Counted from the stretch's first letter, positions 7,088 through 19,762 are shown. The stretch: 34,971 bases of DNA from Gemmatimonadota bacterium (GCA_009844885.1 VYAQ01000014.1:1-34971), one strand, 5' to 3'. Made by a program: numbers and translations. The notes: generated by a model not told the origin, from the sequence alone.

Positions 7088-8995
7088 CTACTTCTCCGCC
7101 AGCGACGACGTCGGAATCTCCCTGGCCTCCACCCTTCGCCCCTCTCGCAGCGTCACGTACGCCTCCATGGCCCGATAGGCCGGCAGACCAAGCGACTGGA
7201 GCAGGTCCGCCGTCCCCCGGTTGCGGTCGACCACGCGCTGCCAGAACTCGCGGTCGTCCGGACCGGGAAAGGGAGCCGAGTCCTTCTGCGACTCGTGCCG
7301 GAAGATCGCCTGCACCTTGGCTCGCATCTCGCCGTCCGAAAGCGGTACCAGCACGGTGGCCTCGTTCACGCTCCATTCCTGCCACGCGCCGCGATAGAGC
7401 CAGAGCCAGGGCGGGTCGCCACCATAGCGTCCGAGAGCCCTTTCGACCGCATCCAGGCACATGCGGTGCGTACCGTGCGGGTCGGACAGGTCGCCCGCGG
7501 CGAAAACCATGGTCGGACGCACGTCCTCGAGCAGGTCGACGACAATTCCCACATCTGCCTCCGAGATCGGGTTCTTCCTGACCTCTCCCGTCTGGTAGAA
7601 CGGCATGTTGAGGAAGCGCGCGTGATCGGCCGAGAGGCCCAGCTCCGCGATGCCCGCCGACGCCTCGCTCTCGCGGATGATCCGCTTCAGGTCCTGCACG
7701 ACCGGGGTATCGACATCCCCCGGCTCCTTCTCCGCCAGATCCTGCTCGACGGATCTCAAGACCGTTTCCAGGGCTTCCCGCTCTCCGAGATCGATGACCC
7801 TGGCCGTCCTGCGCATGAAGTCGAGATAGCGACGCACCTCGTGGTCGAAGACCGCGATGTTCCCCGATGTCTGGTACGCTACGGTAACGTCGTTCCCGTT
7901 CTCGGTGAGCTTCCGCAGCAACCCGCCCATCGAAATAACGTCGTCGTCGGGGTGTGGTGAGAACACCAGCATCTTCTGGCCGCGAGGCAGCCGGCTCTTG
8001 CCGCGGATCTTGGAAATCAGGGCATTGAACACCTCTCCGTTCAGCGGCTCGGCCGACCCGTATCGCGACACCAGGGACCCGAGGCGGTGTTCCCGATAGT
8101 CATCCGTGGCGAGGTGCAGGATCGGCTTGCCGGTGCGCAGGCTGAGCCAGATTACGGCCTCTGTCTCCCAGTGGGGTGTCCACTCAACATCCCCTACCAG
8201 CCACGGGGTGCGGATCCGTGTGAGATCCGCCGCCGCCGCGGGGTCCAGATAGACCGTCGCCGCAGGGTGCTGCTGCAGGAAGGTGGCGGCCACATCGGCA
8301 TGAACCTCGCCCTCGACGGCACGGCGCACGATCGCGGCCTTGTGCTCGCCGGTGGCCAGCAGGACCACTTCGCGGGCCTCCAGGATCGTCGCGACGCCCA
8401 TGGTGATCGCCTGAGGCGGCACGTTCTCCTCGCCGAAAAAATCGGACGCTGCATCGGTCCTGGTTACCGTGTCGAGGTAGAGTTGCCGGGTGCGTGAACG
8501 GCGAGCCGACCCGGGCTCGTTGAATCCGATGTGTCCGGTACGTCCGATCCCGAGGATCTGCAGGTCGATGCCTCCGACAGCCCGAATGCGGTGTTCGAAG
8601 TCCCGACAGTGCGACTCCACCTCGGTCCCGGCCAGGTCGCCACGCGGTATATGACAGCAATCGGGCCGGATGTTGACGTGTTCGAAGAGATTCTCCCGCA
8701 TGTAGCGATGGTAGCTGTGGATGCTCCCGGGCTGCATCGGGTAGTACTCGTCGAGGTTGAAGGTGACGACGTTGGCGAAGTCCAGTCCCTCTTCGCGGTG
8801 CAGCCGGATCAGCTCGCGGTAGACCCCGACGGGCGTCGAGCCGGTCGCAAGACCCAGTACCGCGTCCCGGCCCTCGGCAGCGCGTTGCCGGATGAGCGTC
8901 GCGATTCGCCCGGCCACCTCGGCCGCGATAGCGTCATGGTCCTTAATGACGCGAACGGGGATGTGCTCCCGCCGCGCCGCGTTGGTCCCGTTCAC
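7088..8995 (-). CDS. nagB: Glucosamine-6-phosphate deaminase fused to a PIG-L/LmbE-type deacetylase
   Basis: A 635-aa two-domain protein. Residues about 1-270 are NagB-like: LATGSTPVG (49-57), FNLDEYYP (79-86) and GIGRTGHIGFNEPGS (149-163), including the Asp, His and Glu positions of the isomerase/deaminase centre. It would convert glucosamine 6-phosphate to fructose 6-phosphate and ammonia. Residues about 340-600 are a PIG-L-like zinc deacetylase: SPHPDDD (346-352) and DPHGTH (505-510) supply the metal ligands. The combined protein could deacetylate an N-acetyl-glucosamine derivative and then deaminate it, which is inference. I recall similar fusions annotated nagB in Bacteroidetes and Planctomycetes. 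It lies 43 bases before lysW in the same direction. Confidence 0.88.
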   Translation of the reverse strand: MNGTNAARREHIPVRVIKDHDAIAAEVAGRIATLIRQRAAEGRDAVLGLATGSTPVGVYRELIRLHREEGLDFANVVTFNLDEYYPMQPGSIHSYHRYMRENLFEHVNIRPDCCHIPRGDLAGTEVESHCRDFEHRIRAVGGIDLQILGIGRTGHIGFNEPGSARRSRTRQLYLDTVTRTDAASDFFGEENVPPQAITMGVATILEAREVVLLATGEHKAAIVRRAVEGEVHADVAATFLQQHPAATVYLDPAAAADLTRIRTPWLVGDVEWTPHWETEAVIWLSLRTGKPILHLATDDYREHRLGSLVSRYGSAEPLNGEVFNALISKIRGKSRLPRGQKMLVFSPHPDDDVISMGGLLRKLTENGNDVTVAYQTSGNIAVFDHEVRRYLDFMRRTARVIDLGEREALETVLRSVEQDLAEKEPGDVDTPVVQDLKRIIRESEASAGIAELGLSADHARFLNMPFYQTGEVRKNPISEADVGIVVDLLEDVRPTMVFAAGDLSDPHGTHRMCLDAVERALGRYGGDPPWLWLYRGAWQEWSVNEATVLVPLSDGEMRAKVQAIFRHESQKDSAPFPGPDDREFWQRVVDRNRGTADLLQSLGLPAYRAMEAYVTLREGRRVEAREIPTSSLAEK

Positions 8996-9028
8996 TGCAC
9001 CCTCCGGGTCGATCGTTGTCGGAAGCCT

Positions 9029-9708
9029 TCAAGGTCCCCGCAGACAGCCCCGTCCCGCAAGCGACGAAAATGTGCCTCCCGCCACGATTTTCTGGTCCAG
9101 CACGGGGATGCCCAGCTGGTCTCCCGCCACGCTCAACTGCCGCGTCACCTTGAGATCCTCCGCGGAAGGTTCCGGATTCCCCGACGGATGGTTGTGCACC
9201 AGGATAAGGCCCGCCGCCCTGAGAACGATCGCGTCGCGAAAGACCTCCCGGGGGTGGATGAGGGACGCGTCGAGAATGCCGCGGGTCACCTGTCTCTGGC
9301 AGATCGGGATGTTCTGGGCGTTGAGCAGCAGGACGTGGAATTCCTCGTGGGCGAGGTGGGCCAGGGCGGGCGCAAAGATATCGTGGACGTCTCCGGGGCC
9401 CGAAACGGGATCCTCGTGGCGCGTGCGTGCGGACCCGACGCGCTTGCCCAGTTCGATCGCCGCGACAATCCTCGCGGCCATGGCGGGACCGATGCCCGGG
9501 ATGCCCACCAGAATGCCCGGATCGACCCGGGCCAGGTCGCGAAGCCGCCCCCCGGAAAGGTCCAGTACCCGCTCGGCCAGGCGGTGTGCGGGCATCGCCG
9601 CGCTTCCGGACCCGATCACCAGCGCCAGAAGTTCCTGCTCGGAAAGGGGTCCGGGCCCATGGCGCTGAAGCCGCTCGCGGGGCCGGGCCTCCGGGGGCGG
9701 CGCCGCCG

Positions 9709-9733
<25 letters not shown>
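9029..9733 (-). CDS. radC: RadC-like JAB/MPN domain protein
   Basis: A 234-aa RadC-family protein. The N-terminal part holds a UPF0758 helix-hairpin-helix segment, GIPGIGPAMAARIVAAIELG (77-96). The C-terminal part is a JAMM metalloprotease-like fold with ILVHNHPSGNPEPS (177-190), His180, His182 and Asp193 as metal ligands. The usual C-terminal D-H-I-I pattern reads DQKIVAGG here. The family's biological role is not settled; the old DNA-repair assignment is doubtful. The best start is ATG at 9733, inside the secA end, giving a 25-base overlap. No other good start lies before the conserved region. Confidence 0.85.
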
Positions 9734-13047
<3,314 letters not shown>

Positions 13048-13053
13048 TTCCGC

Positions 13054-13710
13054 TTATCCGGGGTCACCCTCGACGGAAGACACCCGGTCCTCCTGGATTC
13101 GCTGCCCGTCCGCCCCCGCCATCGCGCGGTTGGGCTGTCTGTATAAACCTTCGCTCTCAATAATGGACAAGATGTGGGTCCCCACCATGTCTCGAACGGC
13201 CCTTCGTCCCCTGACGCGCTTCCGGACCCGTGAAGAGGAGACATCGACCCGGGTTACCGGGACGACACTCCCCCGGCAGTCCGACCTGGGTGCCTGTCCG
13301 TCTCTGGACATCACCACCAGCTCCGCCAGCTCGGCGACCGCGTCCGGCTCCTTCCACGCCGACATCCCCGTCACCAGATCCGCTCCCACGATCAGCACCA
13401 GAGACCACTCCGGATGCGCAGCCTTGAGACTCCGCAACGTGTCCACCGTGTAGGATATGCCCCCGCGCACCAGCTCGAGGTCGCAGAGCTCGAAGCGGGG
13501 ATCACGGCCGACCGCCGCCTCGACCATTCGCCGCCGCACGGTGGCCCGTGTCAGACTTCGGTGCCTCTTGTGCGGAGGAATCGCCGCGGGAACCCAGAGA
13601 ACGCGTTCGAGATCCACTGCATCCGCAACCTCCCGGGCCGCCACGACATGGCCGAGGTGGGGCGGGTCGAAAGTACCGCCGAAGATCCCTACCCGCGGTC
13701 GTCGGGCCAT
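13054..13710 (-). CDS. nadD: Nicotinate-nucleotide adenylyltransferase NadD
   Basis: A 218-aa nucleotidyltransferase that adenylates nicotinate mononucleotide to form deamido-NAD in NAD synthesis. GIFGGTFDPPHLGH (8-21) contains the HxGH-type nucleotide-binding motif. PPHKRH, GISYTVDTL and the C-terminal SSSRVRKRV (the family's SSTxIR equivalent) are all in place. The ATG at 13710 lies inside the bamD end (22-base overlap). It stops 6 bases before secA starts. The last 25 residues extend past the usual family end. Confidence 0.93.
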   Translation of the reverse strand: MARRPRVGIFGGTFDPPHLGHVVAAREVADAVDLERVLWVPAAIPPHKRHRSLTRATVRRRMVEAAVGRDPRFELCDLELVRGGISYTVDTLRSLKAAHPEWSLVLIVGADLVTGMSAWKEPDAVAELAELVVMSRDGQAPRSDCRGSVVPVTRVDVSSSRVRKRVRGRRAVRDMVGTHILSIIESEGLYRQPNRAMAGADGQRIQEDRVSSVEGDPG

Positions 13711-14501
13711 CTCGTCAGGAGACGCCGACCGGGAGGCGCCCGGCTCCTGACCGTTGAAACCGTATCGCTGGCGACGGGCGCGTCGAGCTCCCTGGCCTCT
13801 GGCGAGTCCGGATAGCTCTCGCGCAGCCTGACCCTGAATTCTTCCTGCTGCTCACCCCATCCCCAGGCCTCGTATATGTCGATGAGGCGCGCCACGGCCC
13901 GGGGCGCCGCTTCGGTATCCGGGTAGGCTTCCAACAGGTCAAGAAAAACAAGCTCCGCCGACGGGAGGATGTCACGCTGGAAGTAAAAGTAGCCCTCCTG
14001 GTAGGCCTTGTCGCCCAACTTGGCGTGCATGTCCCCCGCAACCATCGCCGCCGAGTCACCGACCGCCGTGCCCTGAAAGTCGTTGGCTACGTTCTGGCAC
14101 GTCGTGCGGGCCTGTATCGTGTACTGCTGGTCCCGCTGTGGATGGGGAGACATGGCCGCGTAGGAACGGCACAGTCCCATGTAGGCCTCGGTGGTGCGTT
14201 CGTGGTCCGGGTATACCTGCACGATGCGCGTAAATTCCGACACCGCGCTCACGAATTCCCCGTCCGAGAAGAAGGTCCTCGCCAGGTAGTGGCGCGCCTC
14301 CACCGCCTGATCGAAGCCGGGGAAGGTCAGCACCAGGCGTTCGAACGCCCGCCGCGCTTCGTCCCAGTTGCCCTGGTCGAAGGCCCTCTGGCCGTGCTCG
14401 TAGAGCTGTTCCGGCGTCCACCCCGAAAAGGGCGGCGCCGAGGAACATGCCGTTCCCAGCAATCCGACCAGAGCCCCGGCGGCCACCGAACGGGTCAGCA
14501 C
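13689..14501 (-). CDS. bamD: Outer-membrane assembly lipoprotein BamD-like (YfiO)
   Basis: A 270-aa lipoprotein with tetratricopeptide repeats, resembling BamD of the beta-barrel assembly complex. It starts at GTG 14501, which overlaps the stop of the preceding TPR gene. The signal peptide ends in the lipobox LGTAC (Cys19). ELYEHGQRAFDQGNWDEARRA, the typical first BamD TPR, follows. FPGFDQAVEARHYLARTFF and YPDHERTTEAYMGLCRSY continue the array. The open frame extends far upstream in an antisense-rich region, but nothing there resembles a protein. BamD is expected at the inner leaflet of the outer membrane. A generic TPR lipoprotein is the alternative. Confidence 0.85.
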   Translation of the reverse strand: MLTRSVAAGALVGLLGTACSSAPPFSGWTPEQLYEHGQRAFDQGNWDEARRAFERLVLTFPGFDQAVEARHYLARTFFSDGEFVSAVSEFTRIVQVYPDHERTTEAYMGLCRSYAAMSPHPQRDQQYTIQARTTCQNVANDFQGTAVGDSAAMVAGDMHAKLGDKAYQEGYFYFQRDILPSAELVFLDLLEAYPDTEAAPRAVARLIDIYEAWGWGEQQEEFRVRLRESYPDSPEARELDAPVASDTVSTVRSRAPPGRRLLTRWPDDRG

Positions 14502-15421
14502 GGCGCGTCCCCCCGCTCCCCGAAGCGGATCTCGTCCACCCGTGCTCTCGCCTGACCCACGAGCGGCCCCGACCCGGAGGGATCCGCATCGCCAACGGCC
14601 CGGAAGGCCTCCACCGCAGAGAGGCAGTCGCCGAGTTGCGCGAGCAGTTCGCCCTTGTCCATGTAGGCCTGGGCCAGCAGCGGCCTGGGTTCCGCCAGAT
14701 CGATCATCGCATCCAGATACAACAGCGCCTCGTCGAGGGCTCCTTCTTCCGCCAGCTCCCTGGATAGCTGGAACGAACAGGAGCCCACGTGCCAGCTGAC
14801 CTCCGCCGTACGCCGCGGCGCCAGTTCCCGAAACTGGTCGAAGTATACCAGAGCCCGCTCGCAGTCGCCGATCTCTTCGTGCGCGAGCGCAGTCTCGAAC
14901 ACGATGTCCGCATCGTCGCGGTTCTGGCCGAGGGCCCTCAGGTAGAGTGGCCGCGCACGCGCGTACTCGCCGCTGTTGCTGTAGTGCCGTGCCATCGGCA
15001 GCGCCAGCCCCTCCACGACGATGCCGGGGCGGAAGTGCAGCGCCGCTTCCATCGCCGAGGCCATTCCGTAGCTGTCGCCCGCCTCGTACTCGCGCCTTGC
15101 CAGGGCGACGAAGTCCGACACCGCCTGATTTGCGTAGGACTCGTCGGCCGCGACGGCCTGCTCGTACAGCGAGCGCGCCTCGTCGACCCGCCCGAGCGCC
15201 AGGTAGGCGTGCGCGGCCCGCACGACGCCGTCCTCGCCAGGATTCTCCCTGAGCAGCGCCAGACGGTACTCGGCGAGCGCTTCCTCGTACTCGCCGCGCG
15301 CGAATGCGCGGTCGCCGCGCAGGAGTGCGGCCGCATCGCCCGGATCCGCTCCACACGCCGGGACCAGAAGCACGAGCGCACCCACGCAGAGTACCGTGCG
15401 GCACGATCGGGCGCCGGTCAC
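14495..15421 (-). CDS. TPR-repeat lipoprotein
   Basis: A 308-aa predicted lipoprotein built mainly of tetratricopeptide repeats. The GTG at 15421 is chosen: it overlaps the preceding stop in GTGA and gives a clean signal peptide ending LLVPAC (Cys23). TPR units are visible from residue about 35 ([94 protein letters not shown]). Such proteins scaffold other proteins, here probably in the periplasm. Direct coupling to bamD suggests a role at the outer membrane, which is inference. No enzymatic domain is visible. Confidence 0.8.
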   Translation of the reverse strand: MTGARSCRTVLCVGALVLLVPACGADPGDAAALLRGDRAFARGEYEEALAEYRLALLRENPGEDGVVRAAHAYLALGRVDEARSLYEQAVAADESYANQAVSDFVALARREYEAGDSYGMASAMEAALHFRPGIVVEGLALPMARHYSNSGEYARARPLYLRALGQNRDDADIVFETALAHEEIGDCERALVYFDQFRELAPRRTAEVSWHVGSCSFQLSRELAEEGALDEALLYLDAMIDLAEPRPLLAQAYMDKGELLAQLGDCLSAVEAFRAVGDADPSGSGPLVGQARARVDEIRFGERGDAPC

Positions 15422-16392
15422 GAGGCCACCTCCCGCATTGCCCGGGACCGCACGTTCGCACCCGCGGCCAGGTCGGCGAAGTAGCGGACAGTCCGCCGCA
15501 AGCCTTCGCGCAGGCCGATGCGCGGCGACCAGCCCAGGCTCCTCCGCGCCACCGCGATGTCCGGACACCTGACGCCGGGGTCGTCGGCGGGCAGCGGAAG
15601 AAACACGGGCGCCCGTGACGACCCCGTCTCCTTCATCACCATGCGAGCGAGCTCGAGAACGGTGACCTCCTCCGGGTTGCCGATGTTGACGGGATCGACA
15701 CGCGTCGACTCGAAGAGTCTGAAGACCCCGTCCACGCAGTCGTCCACGTAGCAGAACGAACGGGTCTGCGAACCGTCGCCGTACACGGTCATCGGCTCCC
15801 TGCGCAGTCCCTGCACGATAAAGTTGGAGACCACGCGGCCATCGTGGGGACGCATGCGCGTACCGTAGGTGTTGAAGATTCGCACGATTCTCGTGTCCAG
15901 CCCATGCGCGCGGTGGTAGGCCATGGTCATCGCCTCGGCATACCGCTTCGCCTCGTCGTAGACGCTCCTGGGGCCGACCGGGTTGACATGGCCCCAGTAA
16001 TCCTCCGCCTGGGGATGCACACGCGGGTCTCCGTAAACCTCCGAGGTCGAAGCCAGCAGAAAGCGGGCGCGGTGGCGCAGCGCGAGGTCCAGCGTGTGAC
16101 GGGCTCCCAACCCTCCGGCGTCGAGCGTCTGAATCGGCAGATCGAGATAGTCGGGCGGGCTGGCCGGCGACGCGAAGTGCAGGACGCCGTCCAACGCCTC
16201 ATCGACGGACAGCGGCGTCGAAACGTCGTGTTCGATGAGCCGGAAGCGCCCGTCCCTTTCGAGATGCGCGAGGTTGCCGGAAGATCCGGTGAGGAAGTTG
16301 TCCGCGCCGACCACGCGGTACCCCTCGGCCAGGAAGCGGTCCGCAAGGTGCGAGCCCAGGAAGCCCGCCACTCCGGTGATCAGCACGCGCAC
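15418..16392 (-). CDS. uxs: UDP-glucuronate decarboxylase (UDP-xylose synthase) / SDR epimerase
   Basis: A 324-aa extended short-chain dehydrogenase. It most likely converts UDP-glucuronate to UDP-xylose using bound NAD. The NAD-binding [10 protein letters not shown] is at 7-16. STSEVYGDP (115-123) with the catalytic Tyr145 and Lys149 in YDEAKRYAE match the UXS subgroup, as does [36 protein letters not shown] is the usual sugar-nucleotide segment. The neighbour just upstream makes UDP-glucuronate, which supports the reaction. Another NDP-sugar epimerase activity remains possible. Confidence 0.88.
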   Translation of the reverse strand: MRVLITGVAGFLGSHLADRFLAEGYRVVGADNFLTGSSGNLAHLERDGRFRLIEHDVSTPLSVDEALDGVLHFASPASPPDYLDLPIQTLDAGGLGARHTLDLALRHRARFLLASTSEVYGDPRVHPQAEDYWGHVNPVGPRSVYDEAKRYAEAMTMAYHRAHGLDTRIVRIFNTYGTRMRPHDGRVVSNFIVQGLRREPMTVYGDGSQTRSFCYVDDCVDGVFRLFESTRVDPVNIGNPEEVTVLELARMVMKETGSSRAPVFLPLPADDPGVRCPDIAVARRSLGWSPRIGLREGLRRTVRYFADLAAGANVRSRAMREVAS

Positions 16393-16395
16393 CGT

Positions 16396-17718
16396 TCAGC
16401 CCGCCACCGGCCTGGCAGGACGGCGTCCCACCGAGTAATACTCGAAGCCCAGCTCCCGCATGACTCCCGGGGCGTAGAGATTGCGCCCGTCGAAAACCAC
16501 CGCGCTGGCCAGCGCCGTCCGGATCCGCGCGAAGTCCGGGTGCCGATAGGGATGCCACTCGGTGTGGATGAGCAGCGCATCGGCCCCGGCCAGCGCGTCG
16601 TAGTTGCGTTCGCAGTAGTCGATATCGGATCCCAGGATGCGTCGCGCGGCCTCCAGCGCGGCCGGATCGTGGGCGACAACCCTGGCGCCCCGCGCCAGCA
16701 GGCCACGGATCGTCACCAGGCTGGGCGCCTCGCGCATGTCGTCGGTATCCGGCTTGAACGCGAGTCCCCACACGGCGAATACGCGCCCCCGCAGGTCTTC
16801 GCCGAAACGCTCGACCACCATCTCGAGAAGAAGGCGCTTCTGCTTTTCGTTGACGCGTTCGACCGCCTCGAGGATCGACGCATCGACTTCCATCGCATTC
16901 AGGGTCCGCGCGAGCGCGGTTACGTCCTTGGGAAAGCAGGAGCCCCCGTACCCCAAACCCGGAAACAGGTAGGTCGGGCCGATCCGGGCATCCGAACCCA
17001 CCCCCTGGCGCACCATATCCACATCGGCGCCTGAACGTTCGCAGAGGCGGGCGATCATGTTCATGAAGCTGATGCGGGTAGCCAGCATTGCGTTTGCCGC
17101 GTACTTCGTCACCTCGGCCGAAGCCGTGTCCATGACGAGGACCTCCCGCCCCGTCCGCACGAAGGGCGCGTAGAGGCCCCGGAGCACTGCCGCCGCTCCG
17201 AAGTCGTCGACGCCGAGCACTACGCGGTCCGGCCGCTTGAAGTCGCTGATCGCCGCCCCTTCCTTCAGGAATTCCGGGTTGCAGCACACATGCACCGGAT
17301 GATCCGTCTCGGCCTCGATGGCCTCACGCACCATCCGCGTGGTTCCCACGGGTACCGTGCTCTTGGTGACCACGATCCGCTCGCCGTCCATTGCGCGGCC
17401 GACATCGCGCGCCGCCGCAAGGACGTGCTGCAGGTCGGCGGACCCGTCGTCGCCCTGCGGCGTCCCGACGGTGATGAAGACGATGTAGGATTCGCGCACG
17501 GCCATTGCGTTGTCGGTGGTGAAGGTGAGGCGCCCGGCTGCCACGTTCTCCGCCAGCAGCGCGGCCAGACCGGGTTCGAAGAAGGGGACTTCCCCCCGGT
17601 TGAGGGCGTCCACCTTCTCCTGTACGACGTCCGCGCACACGACATCGTTGCCCGTTTCCGCCAGGCACGCCCCGGTCGTCAGTCCCACATACCCGCTACC
17701 CAGCACCGCGATCCTCAT
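16396..17718 (-). CDS. ugd: UDP-glucose 6-dehydrogenase
   Basis: A 440-aa nucleotide-sugar dehydrogenase that oxidises UDP-glucose to UDP-glucuronate with two NAD. GSGYVG (7-12) is the Rossmann loop. STVPVGTT (120-127) and NPEFLKEGAAISDFKRPDR (147-165) are typical of the UDP-glucose branch. The catalytic Cys261 lies in LGYGGSCFPKD. WGLAFKPDTDDMREAPS marks the C-terminal UDP-binding domain. The start at 17718 shares ATGA with the preceding dehydrogenase stop. It feeds the decarboxylase that follows 3 bases later, a two-step route to UDP-xylose. Confidence 0.93.
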   Translation of the reverse strand: MRIAVLGSGYVGLTTGACLAETGNDVVCADVVQEKVDALNRGEVPFFEPGLAALLAENVAAGRLTFTTDNAMAVRESYIVFITVGTPQGDDGSADLQHVLAAARDVGRAMDGERIVVTKSTVPVGTTRMVREAIEAETDHPVHVCCNPEFLKEGAAISDFKRPDRVVLGVDDFGAAAVLRGLYAPFVRTGREVLVMDTASAEVTKYAANAMLATRISFMNMIARLCERSGADVDMVRQGVGSDARIGPTYLFPGLGYGGSCFPKDVTALARTLNAMEVDASILEAVERVNEKQKRLLLEMVVERFGEDLRGRVFAVWGLAFKPDTDDMREAPSLVTIRGLLARGARVVAHDPAALEAARRILGSDIDYCERNYDALAGADALLIHTEWHPYRHPDFARIRTALASAVVFDGRNLYAPGVMRELGFEYYSVGRRPARPVAG

Positions 17719-19067
17719 CCCTTCACGATCCAGCGCTGCGGGCGGGCCGTCCTCCGGGACTCGGGAACCCCGGCCGTGGCATTGCGCGCGTCGACCAGGA
17801 TCGACGACATCCGATAGATCTCCCGCGCGTCGAACGCGGAATGATCCGTCACGATCACGACAGCGTCCGCTCCCTGCAGCAGGCCATCGGCGAAGGGCTG
17901 TGAGCGGAGCACGCGACCGTCCCGCGTCGGCCACTCGGGCACGTGGGGATCGTGGTACAGCACCTCCGCTCCGTCGCGTTCCAGCAGTTCCAGGATGTCC
18001 ATCGCGGGGGATTCGCGCACATCGGCCACATCCGTCTTGTAGGCCACACCGAGCAGAACGATCCGGGACCCGTTGACGGGCTTGCGCGCCCCGTTGAGCG
18101 CGTCCCTAACCTTGCCGACTACGAACGTCGGCATCTCCGCGTTGATCTCGGAGGCCGTCTCGATGAAGCGGGTGCGGTAGTCCATTGCCCGCATCTTCCA
18201 CGACAGATAGTGCGGGTCAACCGGCAGACAATGACCGCCGAGACCCGGTCCCGGCGTGAATTTCATGAATCCGAACGGCTTTGTGGCCGCGGCCTCGATG
18301 ACCTCCCATATGTCGAGCCCGAGCCGGTCCGCTATCAGCGCCATCTCGTTGACCAGACCTATGTTCACCGCGCGAAACGCGTTCTCGAGGATCTTCGCCA
18401 GCTCGGCGGCCTCGGCTGAGGATACTGTCACCACGTCGTCCACGAAGCGCGAGTAGAACGCCGTGCCGACCTCGGTGCACCGCGGCGTGACGCCACCGAT
18501 GATGCGCGGCGTGTTCCCCGTCTTCCAGGTCTCGTTGCCCGGGTCCACGCGTTCGGGCGAGAAGCACAGGTGGAAGTCGGTCCCGGGTTCGAGTCCGCTC
18601 CGGCGCAGGATCGGCAACACGACCTCGCGGGTCGTGCCCGGATAGGTGGTCGACTCCAGCACGATGAGCTGGCCCTCCCGGAGGACCGTGGCCACGGCCT
18701 CAGCGGCGGCCAGAACGTGCGAGATATCGGGATCCCGGGTCTTCGACAGAGGGGTGGGCACGCAAATCGACACCGCGTCGCACCGGCCCAGGCGGCTCAT
18801 GTCCGCGGTCGCCTCGAGCAACCCGCGGTCCCGCGCCCCCGCAACCTCCGACCCAGGCAGATCCGCGATGTGGCTCAGGCCCTCGTTGACGCTTTCCACA
18901 ACCCCGGAATCGACGTCGAATCCGATGACCCGGATCCCGTGCCGGGCGGCCTCCGCGGCCAGCGGCAAGCCGACGTACCCGAGCCCCACGACCCCGAGCA
19001 CGGCGTCACCCGATTCCAGGCGCGACCGCTTCGTCCTGGGTGTGTCGTCCCGACCGGTATCCGCCAT
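17715..19067 (-). CDS. UDP-N-acetylglucosamine 6-dehydrogenase-like (WbpA/WecC type)
   Basis: A 450-aa nucleotide-sugar dehydrogenase of the WbpA/WecC/TviB branch, distinct from its ugd neighbour. It probably oxidises a UDP-N-acetylhexosamine to its uronic acid. VVGLGYVGLPLA (26-37) is the NAD loop; CVPTPLSKTRDPD, ESTTYPGTT and CFSPERVDPGN are branch-specific. The catalytic Cys280 lies in GPGLGGHCLPVDPHYL. VAYKTDVADVRESPA is the C-terminal domain motif. The ATG at 19067 is chosen; further upstream the open frame gives only Ser/Pro/Arg-rich sequence. The exact sugar (GlcNAc or ManNAc) cannot be fixed. Confidence 0.88.
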   Translation of the reverse strand: MADTGRDDTPRTKRSRLESGDAVLGVVGLGYVGLPLAAEAARHGIRVIGFDVDSGVVESVNEGLSHIADLPGSEVAGARDRGLLEATADMSRLGRCDAVSICVPTPLSKTRDPDISHVLAAAEAVATVLREGQLIVLESTTYPGTTREVVLPILRRSGLEPGTDFHLCFSPERVDPGNETWKTGNTPRIIGGVTPRCTEVGTAFYSRFVDDVVTVSSAEAAELAKILENAFRAVNIGLVNEMALIADRLGLDIWEVIEAAATKPFGFMKFTPGPGLGGHCLPVDPHYLSWKMRAMDYRTRFIETASEINAEMPTFVVGKVRDALNGARKPVNGSRIVLLGVAYKTDVADVRESPAMDILELLERDGAEVLYHDPHVPEWPTRDGRVLRSQPFADGLLQGADAVVIVTDHSAFDAREIYRMSSILVDARNATAGVPESRRTARPQRWIVKG

Positions 19068-19131
19068 CTCCCACTGTCCGACTTCGGCCCGCGCCGCCCT
19101 CATTCCCACCGATGCCGGCGCGGAGACCGTC

Positions 19132-19689
19132 TCAGGAGGAAGGCTCGGAAGCCTCGCCGGCCTCGGAGGAGTCGTCACCCGCGTCGCCGCCGAGCACGGT
19201 GACCTCGATGAAGGTCTCCGCGAACTCGGCCGTGAGGCGATCGACATCGTTCGGGAAGGCTCCGGCGGCCTCCCAGGCGTCCAGAATGGAGTCGGACATC
19301 TGCGTGACCGTACCCGTGACGTCCACGACCATCCCCATGTCCACCGACACCGAGTCGGCCAGGAGGGCGTCGGAGAGATGCAGCAGGTAAGCCGTCTGCT
19401 GCTGGTCCACCAGGTTTGTCCAGAAGGCGTGGGGCCGCAACAGGCTGGTCACCGCGACGCTCATCAGGGTGAGTTCCTGTCCCACATAGGTCGCCGGCCC
19501 ACTGGAAAAGTCCGCGAAGGCGACCTCGTTCACGACGACATCGTCCTCGGGCTCCTCGACCACCACCTCGGTCGGCTCTGCCGTGACGGAGAGCCAATAC
19601 AGGAAACCCCCAACCACGAGGAAGCTCAGCAGCATGAGCAGCGTCCCCGGTCGAACCGCACCCGAGCGGGAATTCAGCAACGTTACCAT
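19132..19689 (-). CDS. Membrane-anchored protein of unknown function
   Basis: A 185-aa protein I do not recognise. Residues about 15-36 form one transmembrane helix (TLLMLLSFLVVGGFLYWLSV), so the rest likely faces the periplasm. An acidic linker (VVVEEPEDDVVV) leads to a beta-rich domain with VGQELTLMSVAVTSLL and SVDMGMVVDVTGTVTQM, which reads like an OB-fold-type barrel. The C-terminus is Asp/Glu/Ser-rich. AAAGGACA lies about 9 bases before the ATG at 19689. It follows rplQ after a 73-base gap holding a hairpin, and precedes the sugar-nucleotide genes by 64 bases. Confidence 0.7.
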   Translation of the reverse strand: MVTLLNSRSGAVRPGTLLMLLSFLVVGGFLYWLSVTAEPTEVVVEEPEDDVVVNEVAFADFSSGPATYVGQELTLMSVAVTSLLRPHAFWTNLVDQQQTAYLLHLSDALLADSVSVDMGMVVDVTGTVTQMSDSILDAWEAAGAFPNDVDRLTAEFAETFIEVTVLGGDAGDDSSEAGEASEPSS

Positions 19690-19725
19690 CTGGCCTGTCC
19701 TTTGCGCGTTCCAAGTTCGCCTGTC

Positions 19726-19743
19726 GAGGTTCGGCGGAACCTC
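19726..19743 (-). terminator. Hairpin after rplQ (possible weak terminator or attenuator)
   Basis: A perfect 7-bp stem, GAGGTTC with GAACCTC around a 4-base loop, lies 20 bases beyond the rplQ stop. No T-run follows, so it is not a classic intrinsic terminator. It is the best candidate for a boundary between the alpha operon and the downstream genes. Confidence 0.35.
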
Positions 19744-19762
19744 CCCGTGCCGCCCGATTCTA

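Noticed and set aside
6032-7960. 642-aa plus-strand open frame opposite lysX, lysW and nagB
   Set aside because: Runs through four minus-strand features, including the verified lysW; no family resemblance.
14502-15461. Upstream extension of the bamD frame
   Set aside because: Arg/Gly/Ala-rich shadow of the TPR gene; a signal peptide with lipobox begins at GTG 14501.
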